This document shows positions 52,711 to 61,523 of a DNA stretch of 62,197 bases, piece after piece. The stretch lies in NCBI GenBank assembly GCA_913774715.1, contig CAJYHS010000164.1, forward strand, positions 1-62,197, written 5' to 3'. Position 1 is the first letter of the stretch. Every line of letters starts with the position of its first letter. The position numbers were made by a program, and so were the translations under genes. Origin of the DNA: an uncultured Siphonobacter sp. Its GTDB lineage: Bacteria > Bacteroidota > Bacteroidia > Cytophagales > Spirosomataceae. Below the pieces are notes generated by a model, which ran no database searches, had not been told where the DNA came from, and worked only from the letters and a program-made list of their open reading frames with translations.

Positions 52711-53256
52711 TTATTCAGCTGCTTCTGGAGTAGCGTCACCTTCAGTAGCCGGAGCTTCTTCGGTAGCAGCTTCCTCTTCAGCAGGAGCTTCTTCTACTAC
52801 TGGAGCATTCTTCTTAGCTAAAGCCTCAGCACGAGCAGCGTTAACTTTAGATTCAGCTTCCAGACGAGATTTTTTATCTTCTGCTTTTTTACCAGCGATA
52901 CCTTCAGTAGCCGAAGTCACTTGAGCATCTTTGGATTGCTTCCAGGAAGCAAATTTTTCATCAGCTTGTTCCTGAGAAATAGCTCCTTTGTTTACACCAA
53001 CCTGAAGGTGTTTTTTCAGCATCAATCCTTTATACGAAAGAATGGCACGAGCCGTATCCGTAGGTTGAGCACCGTTCAATAACCATTTAACAGCACTAGC
53101 TTCGTTAAGGTTAATAGTTGCAGGTTGAGTGTTAGGATCGTAAGTACCTAATTTCTCGATGAAACGACCATCACGGGGTGCACGAGCGTCTGCAACAACG
53201 ACATCATACATTGCATGTTTTTTGCGACCGCGACGAGCTAAGCGAATTTTTACCAT
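52711..53256 (-). CDS. rpsP: 30S ribosomal protein S16 with long C-terminal tail
   Basis: 181 residues. The S16 core is residues 1-85: VKIRLARRGRKKHAMYDVVVADAR, RFIEKLGTYDPN, and WLLNGAQPTDTARAIL. The following 95 residues are Lys/Ala-rich and then Glu/Ala-rich (EEAPAEEEAATEEAP). Such tails are common in Bacteroidota S16, though not in E. coli (82 residues). S16 is an essential early-assembly protein. The gene leads rimM and trmD, and an exact -7 box lies upstream. Confidence 0.97.
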   Translation of the reverse strand: MVKIRLARRGRKKHAMYDVVVADARAPRDGRFIEKLGTYDPNTQPATINLNEASAVKWLLNGAQPTDTARAILSYKGLMLKKHLQVGVNKGAISQEQADEKFASWKQSKDAQVTSATEGIAGKKAEDKKSRLEAESKVNAARAEALAKKNAPVVEEAPAEEEAATEEAPATEGDATPEAAE

Positions 53257-53306
53257 TATAGTTGGGTTTGTGGGGGAACCCGTCCCCCGGTTTCCGAATC
53301 GGATCG

Positions 53307-53314
53307 CAAAGATA
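53307..53314 (-). promoter_or_regulatory. -7 promoter box TATCTTTG for rpsP-rimM-trmD
   Basis: Exact TAnnTTTG on the minus strand, 51 bases before the rpsP start. Confidence 0.55.
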
Positions 53315-53375
53315 AGAATTTGTTTTGGGTTTTTATCTTTTGAGTTTAGAGTTAATTTCTATAGAGCAAAGAAAA

Positions 53376-53410
53376 AGGGTTTTGAGTTGAAAGAGACAAC
53401 TCAAAACCCT
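53376..53410 (-). terminator. Intrinsic terminator after the OmpA-family gene
   Basis: The perfect 14-base arms AGGGTTTTGAGTTG/CAACTCAAAACCCT with a seven-base loop are followed by TTTTTC on the minus strand. The arms use the same words as the palindromic spacers. Confidence 0.85.
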
Positions 53411-53431
53411 AAGCTCATAATTATAACGCGT

Positions 53432-55078
53432 CTAGTTTCCTGGATAATTCTTCCAGTTGTTTAAAGGCAAAATTCTTAACTCTACCCGACGGTTGCGTTG
53501 CATACCGGCGTTCGGACGATCATTGGGAGCTACGGGGCGGAATTCGCCGTACCACTCAATGGTTACCCGGCTTGGATCTTTTAGCCCATAGCTTGTTAGG
53601 TATTTCCTCACCGCCTGCGTGCGACGACGGGATAACTTCATATTATAGGCATCAGAAGCCCGGCGATCGGTATGGCCTACTACCACAATGCGACATTCCG
53701 TAGCATTGTTCAGGTAAGAGATAACGTCATTTAGCAGATGTTTGGCTTCTGGTAATAACGTAGCCTGATCGGTTCTGAATTCTACATTACCGAAAATCTG
53801 GGTACAAACGTCTTTAGGAACTTTGGCATCTACGAAAGGCTGTAATAACTCCTGAAGATTCATCGCTACACCCGATCCAGAAACGATGCTGTTCGGTGGC
53901 GTATCGGGTTCTTTATCAAACATATCGGCTACACCGTCACCGTCAGAGTCGGTATACAGTCGAGGATCCACTTCGCCGGGCATAATAGCTTTTACCCGAG
54001 CCAGAGCCGTATCAAGCGTAGGGTTATAAGGAGCTTCAATCAGATCTTTGGGATCGGTCCAGCGTAAGTGGTATGTCTTATCTTTTTCGTACGTACCGTC
54101 TGATTTCACCCGACCGGCTTTCCGGCCAAATTTATAGGTAACCTCAATGCCCAGGGTTCCATAAGTATCGTTGGCCGATTCTCCCTTACGAAATGAGGTG
54201 TTATTAACTGAGGAGAAAACCTGACTGGCTGATGAGTTATCATAGCCTCCTAAGGTCATATCCAGCTTTTCGGAGAACGTATGGTTGAATGAATAGCGAA
54301 TCCCTAAATCGAGGTTAGGAGACCATTCATACACCAGATGAACACCCGTCGGAATTACCAGATCTCGGGTATATTTAGAACCTGATCCACCCCAGACTCC
54401 AGCCGTTTTTGAGCTGTTAGGGCCATTTGAAAACCGGATCTGATCATTGGGTTCATAAGTTATATTTTCGCCCAACGAATTAGTAAATGACTGGGCATAA
54501 ATAGAATAAACCCGAGTGTTATAATAGAGAAAACCTACACCCGCAAAAACGTCAAATTTCAGCCGGCGAAGTTTACGCGTACCAAAAAGAAGAGATTTAA
54601 GGTTTACGCTTCCTGTCAAGGCTCCCTGCATGACATCGGAGTTGAAGTAACTAGGCACGTAGGAAATACTGGGAGAGACACTATTATGATCCGTATAAGT
54701 AGTACGATCCTTGCTACCGCTCAGTTGTCCTATTCCAAATTCGGCACTTGCTCCGAAAATATGTGACAGTTGTTTGTTCACGGAAATTCCACCGAAAAAA
54801 GGTACCTTTTCGCCCGGACCCTTAGCAAAGAAATTACCCGTTTGTAAGTCTCCGTAGAATTTACTGATACCTCCATGCACACTTACCGACCAGGTATTCA
54901 TCTTGTTGAAACCTTCGTAAGAACGGTGTAGACGCTTGCTTTCGGCTTCAGCCAATACTCTCTGCTGGTTTTGCTCTTCCAGCGTTTGAGGCGTCTGGTA
55001 TCTTTTGTCTGGGGTCTGAGCCATTGCGGGCCCTACCAATAAACTGAGAAGCGTAATCGACAGAAGGGTTCTTTTCAT
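53432..55078 (-). CDS. OmpA family outer membrane protein with TSP3-type linker
   Basis: 548 residues from the ATG at 55078 (a GTG six bases upstream opens the same frame). The signal peptide ends GPAMAQ. The N-terminal part (about 45-330) is a beta-barrel with repeated aromatic strands. A calcium-binding type linker DSDGDGVADMFDKEPDTP follows near 378-395. The C-terminal OmpA/MotB peptidoglycan-binding domain has VVVGHTDRRASDAYNMKLSRRR near 465-486. It tethers the outer membrane to peptidoglycan. It is transcribed alone. Confidence 0.93.
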   Translation of the reverse strand: MKRTLLSITLLSLLVGPAMAQTPDKRYQTPQTLEEQNQQRVLAEAESKRLHRSYEGFNKMNTWSVSVHGGISKFYGDLQTGNFFAKGPGEKVPFFGGISVNKQLSHIFGASAEFGIGQLSGSKDRTTYTDHNSVSPSISYVPSYFNSDVMQGALTGSVNLKSLLFGTRKLRRLKFDVFAGVGFLYYNTRVYSIYAQSFTNSLGENITYEPNDQIRFSNGPNSSKTAGVWGGSGSKYTRDLVIPTGVHLVYEWSPNLDLGIRYSFNHTFSEKLDMTLGGYDNSSASQVFSSVNNTSFRKGESANDTYGTLGIEVTYKFGRKAGRVKSDGTYEKDKTYHLRWTDPKDLIEAPYNPTLDTALARVKAIMPGEVDPRLYTDSDGDGVADMFDKEPDTPPNSIVSGSGVAMNLQELLQPFVDAKVPKDVCTQIFGNVEFRTDQATLLPEAKHLLNDVISYLNNATECRIVVVGHTDRRASDAYNMKLSRRRTQAVRKYLTSYGLKDPSRVTIEWYGEFRPVAPNDRPNAGMQRNRRVELRILPLNNWKNYPGN

Positions 55079-55179
55079 GTGCACGTTAATATAGAAAGCG
55101 ATTCCGGTTGAGGAGAATGCTTGACCAGGAGCTACGAATAGCTTTTGAACAGGTTGAACTCACTTCTTTGAAAAAAAAC

Positions 55180-55565
55180 AAGCCGATAAGCCGGGTTCTG
55201 TCATCTTTGCTGTTACACAAAAACGTCTTATCATTTATCTAGGACGTCAGTCACCCGACGCCTCTAACGACCTACCCACCAGCACCGGACGAGCAGCCCT
55301 TCGACCCTTTCGGATACCACTGGTTTATTTGGTCTTTCAGCCCGTGAGGTTTGCCCTGCCTCCTTTGTCACCAAAGGAGCGGTAGGCTCTTACCCTACCT
55401 TTTCACCCTTACTCTTCCGAGGAAAAGCGGTATATTCTCTGTGGTACTAGCTGTCAGCTAACCGTCACCAGTTAACTGCCTACCCGTTAGGTAGCACGGT
55501 GCTCTACGCTGCCCGGACTTTCCTCTTTCTTCAGTTAAAAAAGAAAGCGATAAGATGGCTTGCTG
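55180..55565 (-). ncRNA. rnpB: RNase P RNA (class A)
   Basis: Read on the minus strand. The universally conserved P4 block GAGGAAAGTCCGGGC lies near 55510-55530, and the complementary 3' element ACAGAACCCGGCTTAT lies near 55188-55205. In between are the expected CTAACGGGTAGGC, GGTGACGG and AAGGGTGAAAAGGT loops. The 3' end runs into eight Ts, and an exact -7 box precedes the 5' end. The ends are given to within about ten bases. The RNA is the catalytic subunit of tRNA 5' processing. Confidence 0.95.
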
Positions 55566-55569
55566 CCTA

Positions 55570-55577
55570 CAAAGGTA
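55570..55577 (-). promoter_or_regulatory. -7 promoter box TACCTTTG for rnpB
   Basis: Exact TAnnTTTG on the minus strand just before the RNase P RNA. The same octamer precedes the tRNA-like RNA, sufC and the Smr gene. Confidence 0.75.
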
Positions 55578-55579
55578 AG

Positions 55580-55733
55580 CAGTGAGTGGTTAGTTTTCAG
55601 TTTTCGATTTTCAGTTTTCCGTTAATTTCAGTAGTATACTGCCATTTTAATCACAGATTTACTCTGCTTAACAAGGAGTAGCAATGACGGCTAACATGCT
55701 GGTTATTATAAAAACTGACAACCGAAAACTAAA
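55580..55733. repeat. Palindromic word-repeat spacer
   Basis: GGTTAGTTTTCAGTTTTCG followed by ATTTTCAGTTTTCCG on one side and AAAACTGACAACCGAAAAC with TAAACTAAAG on the other, across a 60-base non-repeated centre. It fills the gap between rnpB and the DUF4403 gene and ends at its stop codon. Confidence 0.65.
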
Positions 55734-57179
55734 CTAAAGTCCGTCGACATGCAATTGAACTTTTCCTTTTGCAAAAACGACGGCGTATATCGATCCCGGA
55801 GTCAGGTACACCTGATCGGGAGTAATAGATTCAATTTTACCCGTTAAGGTTACCCCTTTGGCTACCTGATTTTTCGTCAATAAAGCCTGAATCTGCTTCT
55901 GAGCTTCAACAATAGGTTCTCCGACGGGAAAAGTCAGGGCCGATTGTAGCGTTTTTCGCAAGCGACTTTGTAATAACCAGTTGGCCGTTTTAAATAGAAA
56001 ACTACGGGTTTCCAGGTCATAATCCATATTACGCAAGGTAACCGATTTAGTTACAGGATCGTAATAGGGGACACCCTTGAAATAAATAAATCCATCGATG
56101 CTGCCTTTTAATCCGGCCCGAATAGCCAGTGTATTGGCATCACCGTACAGCTTAATCGAAGTTACTTCAACGGAATAGTTTCCATACGTAAACTTCTGAC
56201 CTACCACCGTATCCGAAACCATACGCTCGGCTTCGGCGTGGGAGAGTTCACTTACCAAACCTATTTTAAATTCGTCATTGCTTTGCGTTCCTATTTTTAA
56301 ATCAGGTACCTGAGTTACTGATTGAACAACGGGTTTAGGACCAAAAGCAGTTTCCGTATAGGTCTGAATACTGATCGTTGCCTGAATGTTCTTACCAACA
56401 GTCCGGAAAGGTGACATCTGAATGGAAACGGGCGTCACTTTTAACCAAGTTCGGTATTGTTCTGATACCTGATAAGGTTGTGAGGCTGCGTTCCAGGCTT
56501 GTACAACGTACTTTTTCAGCTCTACATTTTTCGCTACGGCATCATCAATACCTTTTTCAAGCGAAGATTTTTTAGAGTCCAGAGCCTTTGCTACCAATCC
56601 GGACACGGGAACAGAAATTGGTCCCAATTTCAAAACAGGTTTAGTTACCCAGTCGTAACCTTCCAGTTTCGTAGTCGTATGGGCTTGCCAGTTAGGATCG
56701 ACGCTAAATCGAGTGGATAAACGGACGTCAATCTCAAAATTAAGTTCTTTTTCCGTAGATAATCCGAGAACGCTGTACCGGGTTTTAATCCAGATTTTTA
56801 ACGGAACCTTCAGATTTAAAGAACTTTCATTGTTAACACTGGCTCCGGGCGTAACCAGGATACGCCCCCGTTTCCAGACCCGGGCCATCAGGTCATCCTG
56901 ATCTTCATAACTCAGGTCTTCATAAATCAAATCTGATAAATTGGCATTGACCTGACGCTCGACTTCCAGTAAAGAGATGTCAACGGGAAGGTTTATGGTT
57001 GATAGGTATCGACGACTTTCCACTTGTTTCTTCGTGTAGAGATACGATTCCTTGGGGGCTGGCGGATTGCTGGACACCGAACGTTTTGGCTGACAGCCCC
57101 CGAGTGAAATCAAAAAAAGGAATCCAATTGCCGCCCAAAAACCACTGGAAAAAGGAAAACGGCACTGATAATGATGCAT
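55734..57179 (-). CDS. DUF4403 family lipoprotein
   Basis: 481 residues. The N-terminal hydrophobic stretch ends in the lipobox SLGGC near residue 28, so it is probably anchored in the outer membrane. The body matches DUF4403: STINLPVDISLLEVERQVN near 59, then LEGYDWVTKPVLKLGPISVPVSGLV near 170-195, and a C-terminal VTLTGKIESITPDQVYLTPGSI. The duplicated BPI-like, lipid-binding fold proposed for the family would suit a periplasmic or outer-membrane lipid-related role, but no function is established. Confidence 0.88.
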   Translation of the reverse strand: MHHYQCRFPFSSGFWAAIGFLFLISLGGCQPKRSVSSNPPAPKESYLYTKKQVESRRYLSTINLPVDISLLEVERQVNANLSDLIYEDLSYEDQDDLMARVWKRGRILVTPGASVNNESSLNLKVPLKIWIKTRYSVLGLSTEKELNFEIDVRLSTRFSVDPNWQAHTTTKLEGYDWVTKPVLKLGPISVPVSGLVAKALDSKKSSLEKGIDDAVAKNVELKKYVVQAWNAASQPYQVSEQYRTWLKVTPVSIQMSPFRTVGKNIQATISIQTYTETAFGPKPVVQSVTQVPDLKIGTQSNDEFKIGLVSELSHAEAERMVSDTVVGQKFTYGNYSVEVTSIKLYGDANTLAIRAGLKGSIDGFIYFKGVPYYDPVTKSVTLRNMDYDLETRSFLFKTANWLLQSRLRKTLQSALTFPVGEPIVEAQKQIQALLTKNQVAKGVTLTGKIESITPDQVYLTPGSIYAVVFAKGKVQLHVDGL

Positions 57180-57277
57180 TACTTAGGGAATTCTAAATGA
57201 TAGAGTAACGGGTGTGATATGATTACGAATGAACCAAGGCTTTTATTCCCTAAAAGATTTGACCAGCAGTGAATTTT

Positions 57278-57415
57278 TTGAGTTTTCAGTTGTCGGTTTA
57301 CCGTTTTCAGTTGGAGAGAGACGTGATGGATCTCGTGTAAAACGCCGCTGCACGCTCGCACGCTATTTGGAATTGCAAATCCAAAACAGCGTAGGGAAGC
57401 AATTCCAACTGAAAA
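57278..57415. repeat. Palindromic word-repeat spacer
   Basis: The perfect 12-base arms TTTTCAGTTGGA (57304-57315) and TCCAACTGAAAA (57404-57415), with GAGTTTTCAGTTGTCGG before them. The distal arm ends directly against the Smr gene stop. The core between the arms holds a GC-rich stretch with CGCTGCACGCTCGCACGC. Confidence 0.75.
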
Positions 57416-58360
57416 CTATTTGATTTTGACCCTGGTAGCTCCATAGCCAAACTTCTCTTTCTGGGCATCGGAGAAGAAAGCTACGTGGGGGTGACGGCCC
57501 AGTTTACGGTGAATCTCCGTGCGGAGGGTGCCATTTCCAACGCCGTGAATGAAAATGATTTCATCCAAACCATGAGCAACGGCATTTTCCAGGGCTGTAT
57601 TAAACGTTTTCATCTGAAGCTCCAGCATTTCGGTGTTATCCATCGCCAGGAAATGACGGGTTAACTTTTCAATGTGCAGATCAACTGTAGTTTCGGGTTT
57701 CTCAAGAACGGGTTTTACTTCCTCCGCTTTTTTCTCGGTCAAACTTTCTTTCAGTTTTTCGGGCTGAATGTTTTCTTCGTCCAGCTGAAATAAATGCCCA
57801 ACCTGATCCAGAACAGGAATGCGTTGCTTCGTTTTAAAGAAAGTCCCTGCCCGGAAACGAATTTTTTTCTCCAGCGGTGGACGTACCTGCATGAAGGCTA
57901 GTCGGGAAAACAAAGCCTGAACGGTAAAGACGCCCCAGCTTTCAAAATCCTTTACCTGCCAGTCGCCCGTTTTCTGGCTGCTGCGAGCTTTCAGAATGCC
58001 TGATCCCAGACTTTTGAAGTGCGGTTCAGAACCACTGATCACTGAAAAAGGAACATCCCAATCTGTATTATTAACGATATACATCGTCATTTCGCGGTCA
58101 TTGACGGGAATGAAAGCCAGGTATAAGCCCTTATTAGCAATAACTTCTGAGTGGCGAGGTTTAATGGCATCCGTATTCTGAGCAGGAATGGCCCGAAACC
58201 GGTTTTTTTCTTCCGGTGAAATCAGTGAAACCTCTCGCTTCTGCACCGGAATCCGGAAACCGGCTTCAATTTCAACTTCTACTAAATCACCCGCCATGAA
58301 TTTAGTAATAATGCCTTCTTCGCGGCCATGCACTAACCGAACTCGATCTCCAATATTCAT
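57416..58360 (-). CDS. DUF2027-Smr domain protein (MutS2-like nuclease module)
   Basis: 314 residues. The first 65 residues (IGDRVRLVHGREEGIITKF, VEIEAGFRIPVQKREV) are a small KOW-like barrel. DUF2027 follows (about 70-200, with YLAFIPVNDREMTMYIVNNT). After a charged Glu/Lys linker (200-230) comes a C-terminal Smr domain: VDLHIEKL near 232 with the DLH motif and IIFIHGVGNGTLR near 278 with the HGxGxGxLR motif. Smr domains nick or cleave nucleic acid, in MutS2 for ribosome rescue or recombination control. This stand-alone protein is Bacteroidota-specific and uncharacterised. Confidence 0.9.
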   Translation of the reverse strand: MNIGDRVRLVHGREEGIITKFMAGDLVEVEIEAGFRIPVQKREVSLISPEEKNRFRAIPAQNTDAIKPRHSEVIANKGLYLAFIPVNDREMTMYIVNNTDWDVPFSVISGSEPHFKSLGSGILKARSSQKTGDWQVKDFESWGVFTVQALFSRLAFMQVRPPLEKKIRFRAGTFFKTKQRIPVLDQVGHLFQLDEENIQPEKLKESLTEKKAEEVKPVLEKPETTVDLHIEKLTRHFLAMDNTEMLELQMKTFNTALENAVAHGLDEIIFIHGVGNGTLRTEIHRKLGRHPHVAFFSDAQKEKFGYGATRVKIK

Positions 58361-58388
58361 AATAATTCGTAGTATTCACTTGAAACAA

Positions 58389-58396
58389 CAAAGGTA
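58389..58396 (-). promoter_or_regulatory. -7 promoter box TACCTTTG for the DUF2027-Smr gene
   Basis: Exact TAnnTTTG on the minus strand, 29 bases before the ATG. Confidence 0.6.
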
Positions 58397-58406
58397 AGGG
58401 GTTTTG

Positions 58407-58531
58407 AGTTTGCAGTCTTCTGTTTACAGGTAAGTATCCTGCTTAGGCTTTGTTATTTTAGCCATGATCCTGCCCGATGATCACAGATAGAGTGGGGTGA
58501 GCGGTCAACTGAAGACAGAAAACTGCAAACT
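58407..58531. repeat. Palindromic word-repeat spacer
   Basis: AGTTTGCAGTCTTCTGTT (58407-58424) and GACAGAAAACTGCAAACT (58514-58531) pair at 16 of 18 positions, with AACTGAAAACTGAATTC after. It fills the divergent gap between the Smr and fabG genes, so unlike most copies it lies between two promoters. Confidence 0.75.
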
Positions 58532-58558
58532 GAAAACTGAATTCTAATTTTCTGCGGT

Positions 58559-58566
58559 TAATTTTG
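58559..58566 (+). promoter_or_regulatory. -7 promoter box TAATTTTG for fabG
   Basis: Exact TAnnTTTG, 31 bases before the fabG ATG at 58597. It starts just after the palindromic spacer ends. Confidence 0.6.
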
Positions 58567-58596
58567 TTACTTGTACTTCAAACACTTTTATTAGTT

Positions 58597-59343
58597 ATGC
58601 CTTTATTAGAAGGAAAAGTTGCCCTGATTACGGGAGCTTCCCGGGGAATTGGCCGGGCCATTGCCACACGTTTCGCTCAGGAAGGAGCTTCCGTAGCTTT
58701 TACTTATCTGTCGAGTGTAGAAAAAGGGCAGGCTCTTGAAGCAGAATTAGCCGCGTTAGGCGTTAAAGCTAAAGGATATCGTTCAGATGCTTCCGATTTT
58801 AAGGCTGCAGAAGAACTCATTACGCAGGTTGTGGCTGATTTTGGAACCCTGGATGTTCTGGTAAACAACGCCGGTATTACGAAAGACGGTCTGTTGATGC
58901 GGATGACGGAAGAGGCCTGGGACGAAGTAATCCGGGTGAACCTGAAATCAGTATTCAACCTGACGAAAGCGGCTACTCGCACGATGATGAAAGCTAGAAG
59001 TGGTTCCATCATTAACCTGACGTCTATTGTGGGCGTTCGTGGTAATGCGGGTCAGGCTAACTACGCGGCTTCTAAAGCGGGTATTATTGGTTTCACGAAA
59101 TCCGTTGCTCTGGAATTAGCCAGCCGTAACGTTCGTTCCAATGCTATCGCTCCCGGTTTCATCGTAACCGAAATGACGGGTGAAGTTAACGAAAAGGCCG
59201 TAGAAGAGTGGATGAATTCAATCCCCATGAAACGCGGCGGCGAGCCTGAAGAAGTGGCTGACGCTTGTGTATTCCTGGGTTCTGATATGTCAAAATATAT
59301 TACAGGTCAAACCATCCATGTAAACGGTGGTTTATTAACCTAG
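58597..59343 (+). CDS. fabG: 3-oxoacyl-ACP reductase FabG
   Basis: 248 residues from the ATG at 58597; the frame from 58564 adds a leader of 11 residues that overlaps the promoter. Classical SDR features are GASRGIGRAIA near residue 13, NNAGITKDGLLMRM near 89, the Ser/Tyr-Lys triad in NLTSIVGVRGNAGQANYAASKAG (Ser near 138, Tyr near 151, Lys near 155) and the end QTIHVNGGLLT. The enzyme reduces 3-oxoacyl-ACP with NADPH in fatty-acid elongation. It is alone here, away from the usual fab cluster. Confidence 0.95.
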   Translation: MPLLEGKVALITGASRGIGRAIATRFAQEGASVAFTYLSSVEKGQALEAELAALGVKAKGYRSDASDFKAAEELITQVVADFGTLDVLVNNAGITKDGLLMRMTEEAWDEVIRVNLKSVFNLTKAATRTMMKARSGSIINLTSIVGVRGNAGQANYAASKAGIIGFTKSVALELASRNVRSNAIAPGFIVTEMTGEVNEKAVEEWMNSIPMKRGGEPEEVADACVFLGSDMSKYITGQTIHVNGGLLT

Positions 59344-59353
59344 GAAGCGTTTG

Positions 59354-59457
59354 GAGTTTTGGGTTTAGCGTTTTGAGTTAGTATCTGAGGTGGCAGTGCC
59401 AATCTTCAGGGTTCTTGAACTTAAAACCTTGGACTCAAAACTCTAAACCCGAAACTC
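59354..59457. repeat. Palindromic word-repeat spacer
   Basis: The best example of the family: 25-base arms at 59354-59378 and 59433-59457 pair at 23 positions (key words GAGTTTTGGGTTTAG and CTAAACCCGAAACTC). It fills the fabG-VWA gap, and the reading frame of the VWA gene passes through its right arm. Confidence 0.85.
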
Positions 59458-59465
59458 TAACCCGT

Positions 59466-61523
59466 TTGAACTTCGTTTTTCAGTCGTCGCCGTGGTGGAT
59501 TTTGCTATGCCTTCTGGTAGGGGGAATCTACGCCTTTCTTCTCTATCAGCCCAAGTCGTCCTGGAGTAAAGCAGCGAATCTGGCCCTGGCCGGACTTCGG
59601 TTCATCGTGGTATCTACACTTTGTCTGTTATTGCTCAATTTATTATTGCGACAAACGGAAGTTAATGTAGAAAAGAAAACGGTGGTTTTGGCTCTGGATA
59701 ATTCTGCTTCGGTAGGAAAAATGGGTGCAGACCTTATTGCAGGACTGAAAAAATTAAGTGAATCTTTAGAAAATAAGGGATATACCGTCGCTCTGCAGAC
59801 CTTACGTGAAACGCCCGTTGCAACGCTGGATTCTGTACAGTTCACCCAAAAATCAACGGATCTTTCGGGCTTATTAGGTCATGTAAAAACGAACCTCGAA
59901 GGTCGTAACGTAACGGACGTAGTTTTACTTTCTGACGGCATTATTAATCGAGGGGCTTCACCAACGTTCAATACTTACCCCTTTCCGATTCATGCTCTGG
60001 CCGTAGGAGATACGACGCCGAAACGCGATGTTAATCTCAAATCCCTGTTAGCTAATCAGATTGCTTATCTGGGCAATCAGTTTCCATTACAGGCGGATGT
60101 AGTGGCTGATGGGTTCGCCGGAAAAACGGCGACCGTTCTGCTGCGGAAAGGAGGACAAACCTTAAGTCAGCAAACCATTCGTTTTGATAAAGATAATGCC
60201 TTAGCAACGGTTCAGTTCACGACGCAGGCTTCGGCTAAAGGAGTTCAGCATTTGACGGTTGAAGTGTTACCCTTACCCGGTGAATTCAGCACTCAGAATA
60301 ACCGAAAAGACATTTACATTGAAGTCATTGATGGTCGACAAAAGATATTAGTAGTGGCTTCGGCTCCGCATCCGGATATTAAGGCCATTCGTAGTATTAT
60401 TGAAAAAAATGACAACTTCGAATTTGATTTTCAGATCGTTAATCCTAGTTCTCCCGCTCAGCCTTCTGATAAGAAATACGATTTATTAATCCTCCATCAG
60501 CAACCGGATGCCTTTAATTCAGCCGGAGCATATATAAAAAGATTACTGGATACGGGTGTTCCCGCTTTCTGGATTGTGGCCAGTCAAACGGGTACAACGC
60601 AATTAAATAACGCTCAGCAAATTGCTCAGATCCAGTCACAACCCGGCCAGTTAGATAAGGTAACCGGATTCTATAATCGCAACTTTACCCGACTGAATCT
60701 GAATCCCGAAACGATGGAGTTACTTCGTCGTCTACCACCCATGACGGTGCCTTTCGGGGAGGTGAAACCACTGGCCAATTCGGAAGTAGTACTGTATCAG
60801 AAAAAGAATAATATTGAAACTACAAAGCCTTTGCTGGTCCTGAATACGGGAGCTAAGCGAGGGGCCGTATTACTTGGGGAAGGCTTGTGGGAATGGCGGT
60901 TGGAAGAGTATCGGTTAACGGAAAAACAGGAAGCTGTAGACGATCTCTTTACTAAAATTATTCAGTTCCTATCAGCCAAGGATGATAAGCGAAAGTTACG
61001 AGTATATCCTACGCAGAATCAATTCCAGATTGAAGATCGGGTTGCCTTTGAAACGGAAATTTACAACGATCTCTATGAGCGAATTTATGGCCCGGAAGTA
61101 GCATTAAACGTCACGGATGAAAAGGGACAAACCCGTAAGTATAGTTATGTCTCTTCTGCCAGTCGCTTCGAAATTAGCAATTTACCCGTTGGCGTGTATA
61201 AGTATACGGCCATGGCCAAAGTATTAGGTAAAGACGAAACTGCTTCGGGTGAATTCATCATTCGTGATGAGCAATTAGAATTAGCTAATACTACTGCTGA
61301 TTATAATGGATTACGCCAGTTAAGCCAACAGACAGGCGGACAGTTTTTTACAGCCAGTCAATTGGATAATCTTGAGAAGACATTAATCAGCCGCGATTTA
61401 CCTGATAAACTTACCAGCACAGAAGACCTCCGCGAACCCATCAACTTACGCTGGATTTTCTTTATTCTTATTGCACTGCTCGCTCTGGAGTGGGGCGTTC
61501 GAAAGTACCTGGGTAGTTATTAA
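59466..61523 (+). CDS. VWA domain membrane protein
   Basis: 685 residues from the TTG at 59466. The frame is open to an earlier TTG at 59415, but those 17 residues translate a palindromic repeat, and no ATG lies in a sensible place. Two N-terminal membrane helices (near 13-31 and 42-64) are followed by a von Willebrand factor A-like domain with LALDNSASVG near 81 and VVLLSDGIINRG near 158 (MIDAS Asp and Ser residues visible). A Rossmann/GATase-like module follows (KILVVASAPHPDIKAIRS near 295), then beta-rich sequence, and a C-terminal membrane helix. VWA membrane proteins of this type often work with AAA ATPases of the MoxR class in envelope stress or aerotolerance; no MoxR gene is nearby. 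Confidence 0.85.
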   Translation: MNFVFQSSPWWILLCLLVGGIYAFLLYQPKSSWSKAANLALAGLRFIVVSTLCLLLLNLLLRQTEVNVEKKTVVLALDNSASVGKMGADLIAGLKKLSESLENKGYTVALQTLRETPVATLDSVQFTQKSTDLSGLLGHVKTNLEGRNVTDVVLLSDGIINRGASPTFNTYPFPIHALAVGDTTPKRDVNLKSLLANQIAYLGNQFPLQADVVADGFAGKTATVLLRKGGQTLSQQTIRFDKDNALATVQFTTQASAKGVQHLTVEVLPLPGEFSTQNNRKDIYIEVIDGRQKILVVASAPHPDIKAIRSIIEKNDNFEFDFQIVNPSSPAQPSDKKYDLLILHQQPDAFNSAGAYIKRLLDTGVPAFWIVASQTGTTQLNNAQQIAQIQSQPGQLDKVTGFYNRNFTRLNLNPETMELLRRLPPMTVPFGEVKPLANSEVVLYQKKNNIETTKPLLVLNTGAKRGAVLLGEGLWEWRLEEYRLTEKQEAVDDLFTKIIQFLSAKDDKRKLRVYPTQNQFQIEDRVAFETEIYNDLYERIYGPEVALNVTDEKGQTRKYSYVSSASRFEISNLPVGVYKYTAMAKVLGKDETASGEFIIRDEQLELANTTADYNGLRQLSQQTGGQFFTASQLDNLEKTLISRDLPDKLTSTEDLREPINLRWIFFILIALLALEWGVRKYLGSY

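Noticed and set aside
58564-58596. Upstream start of fabG
   Set aside because: The added 11 residues overlap the -7 box and are unlike FabG; ATG at 58597 begins the normal FabG sequence.
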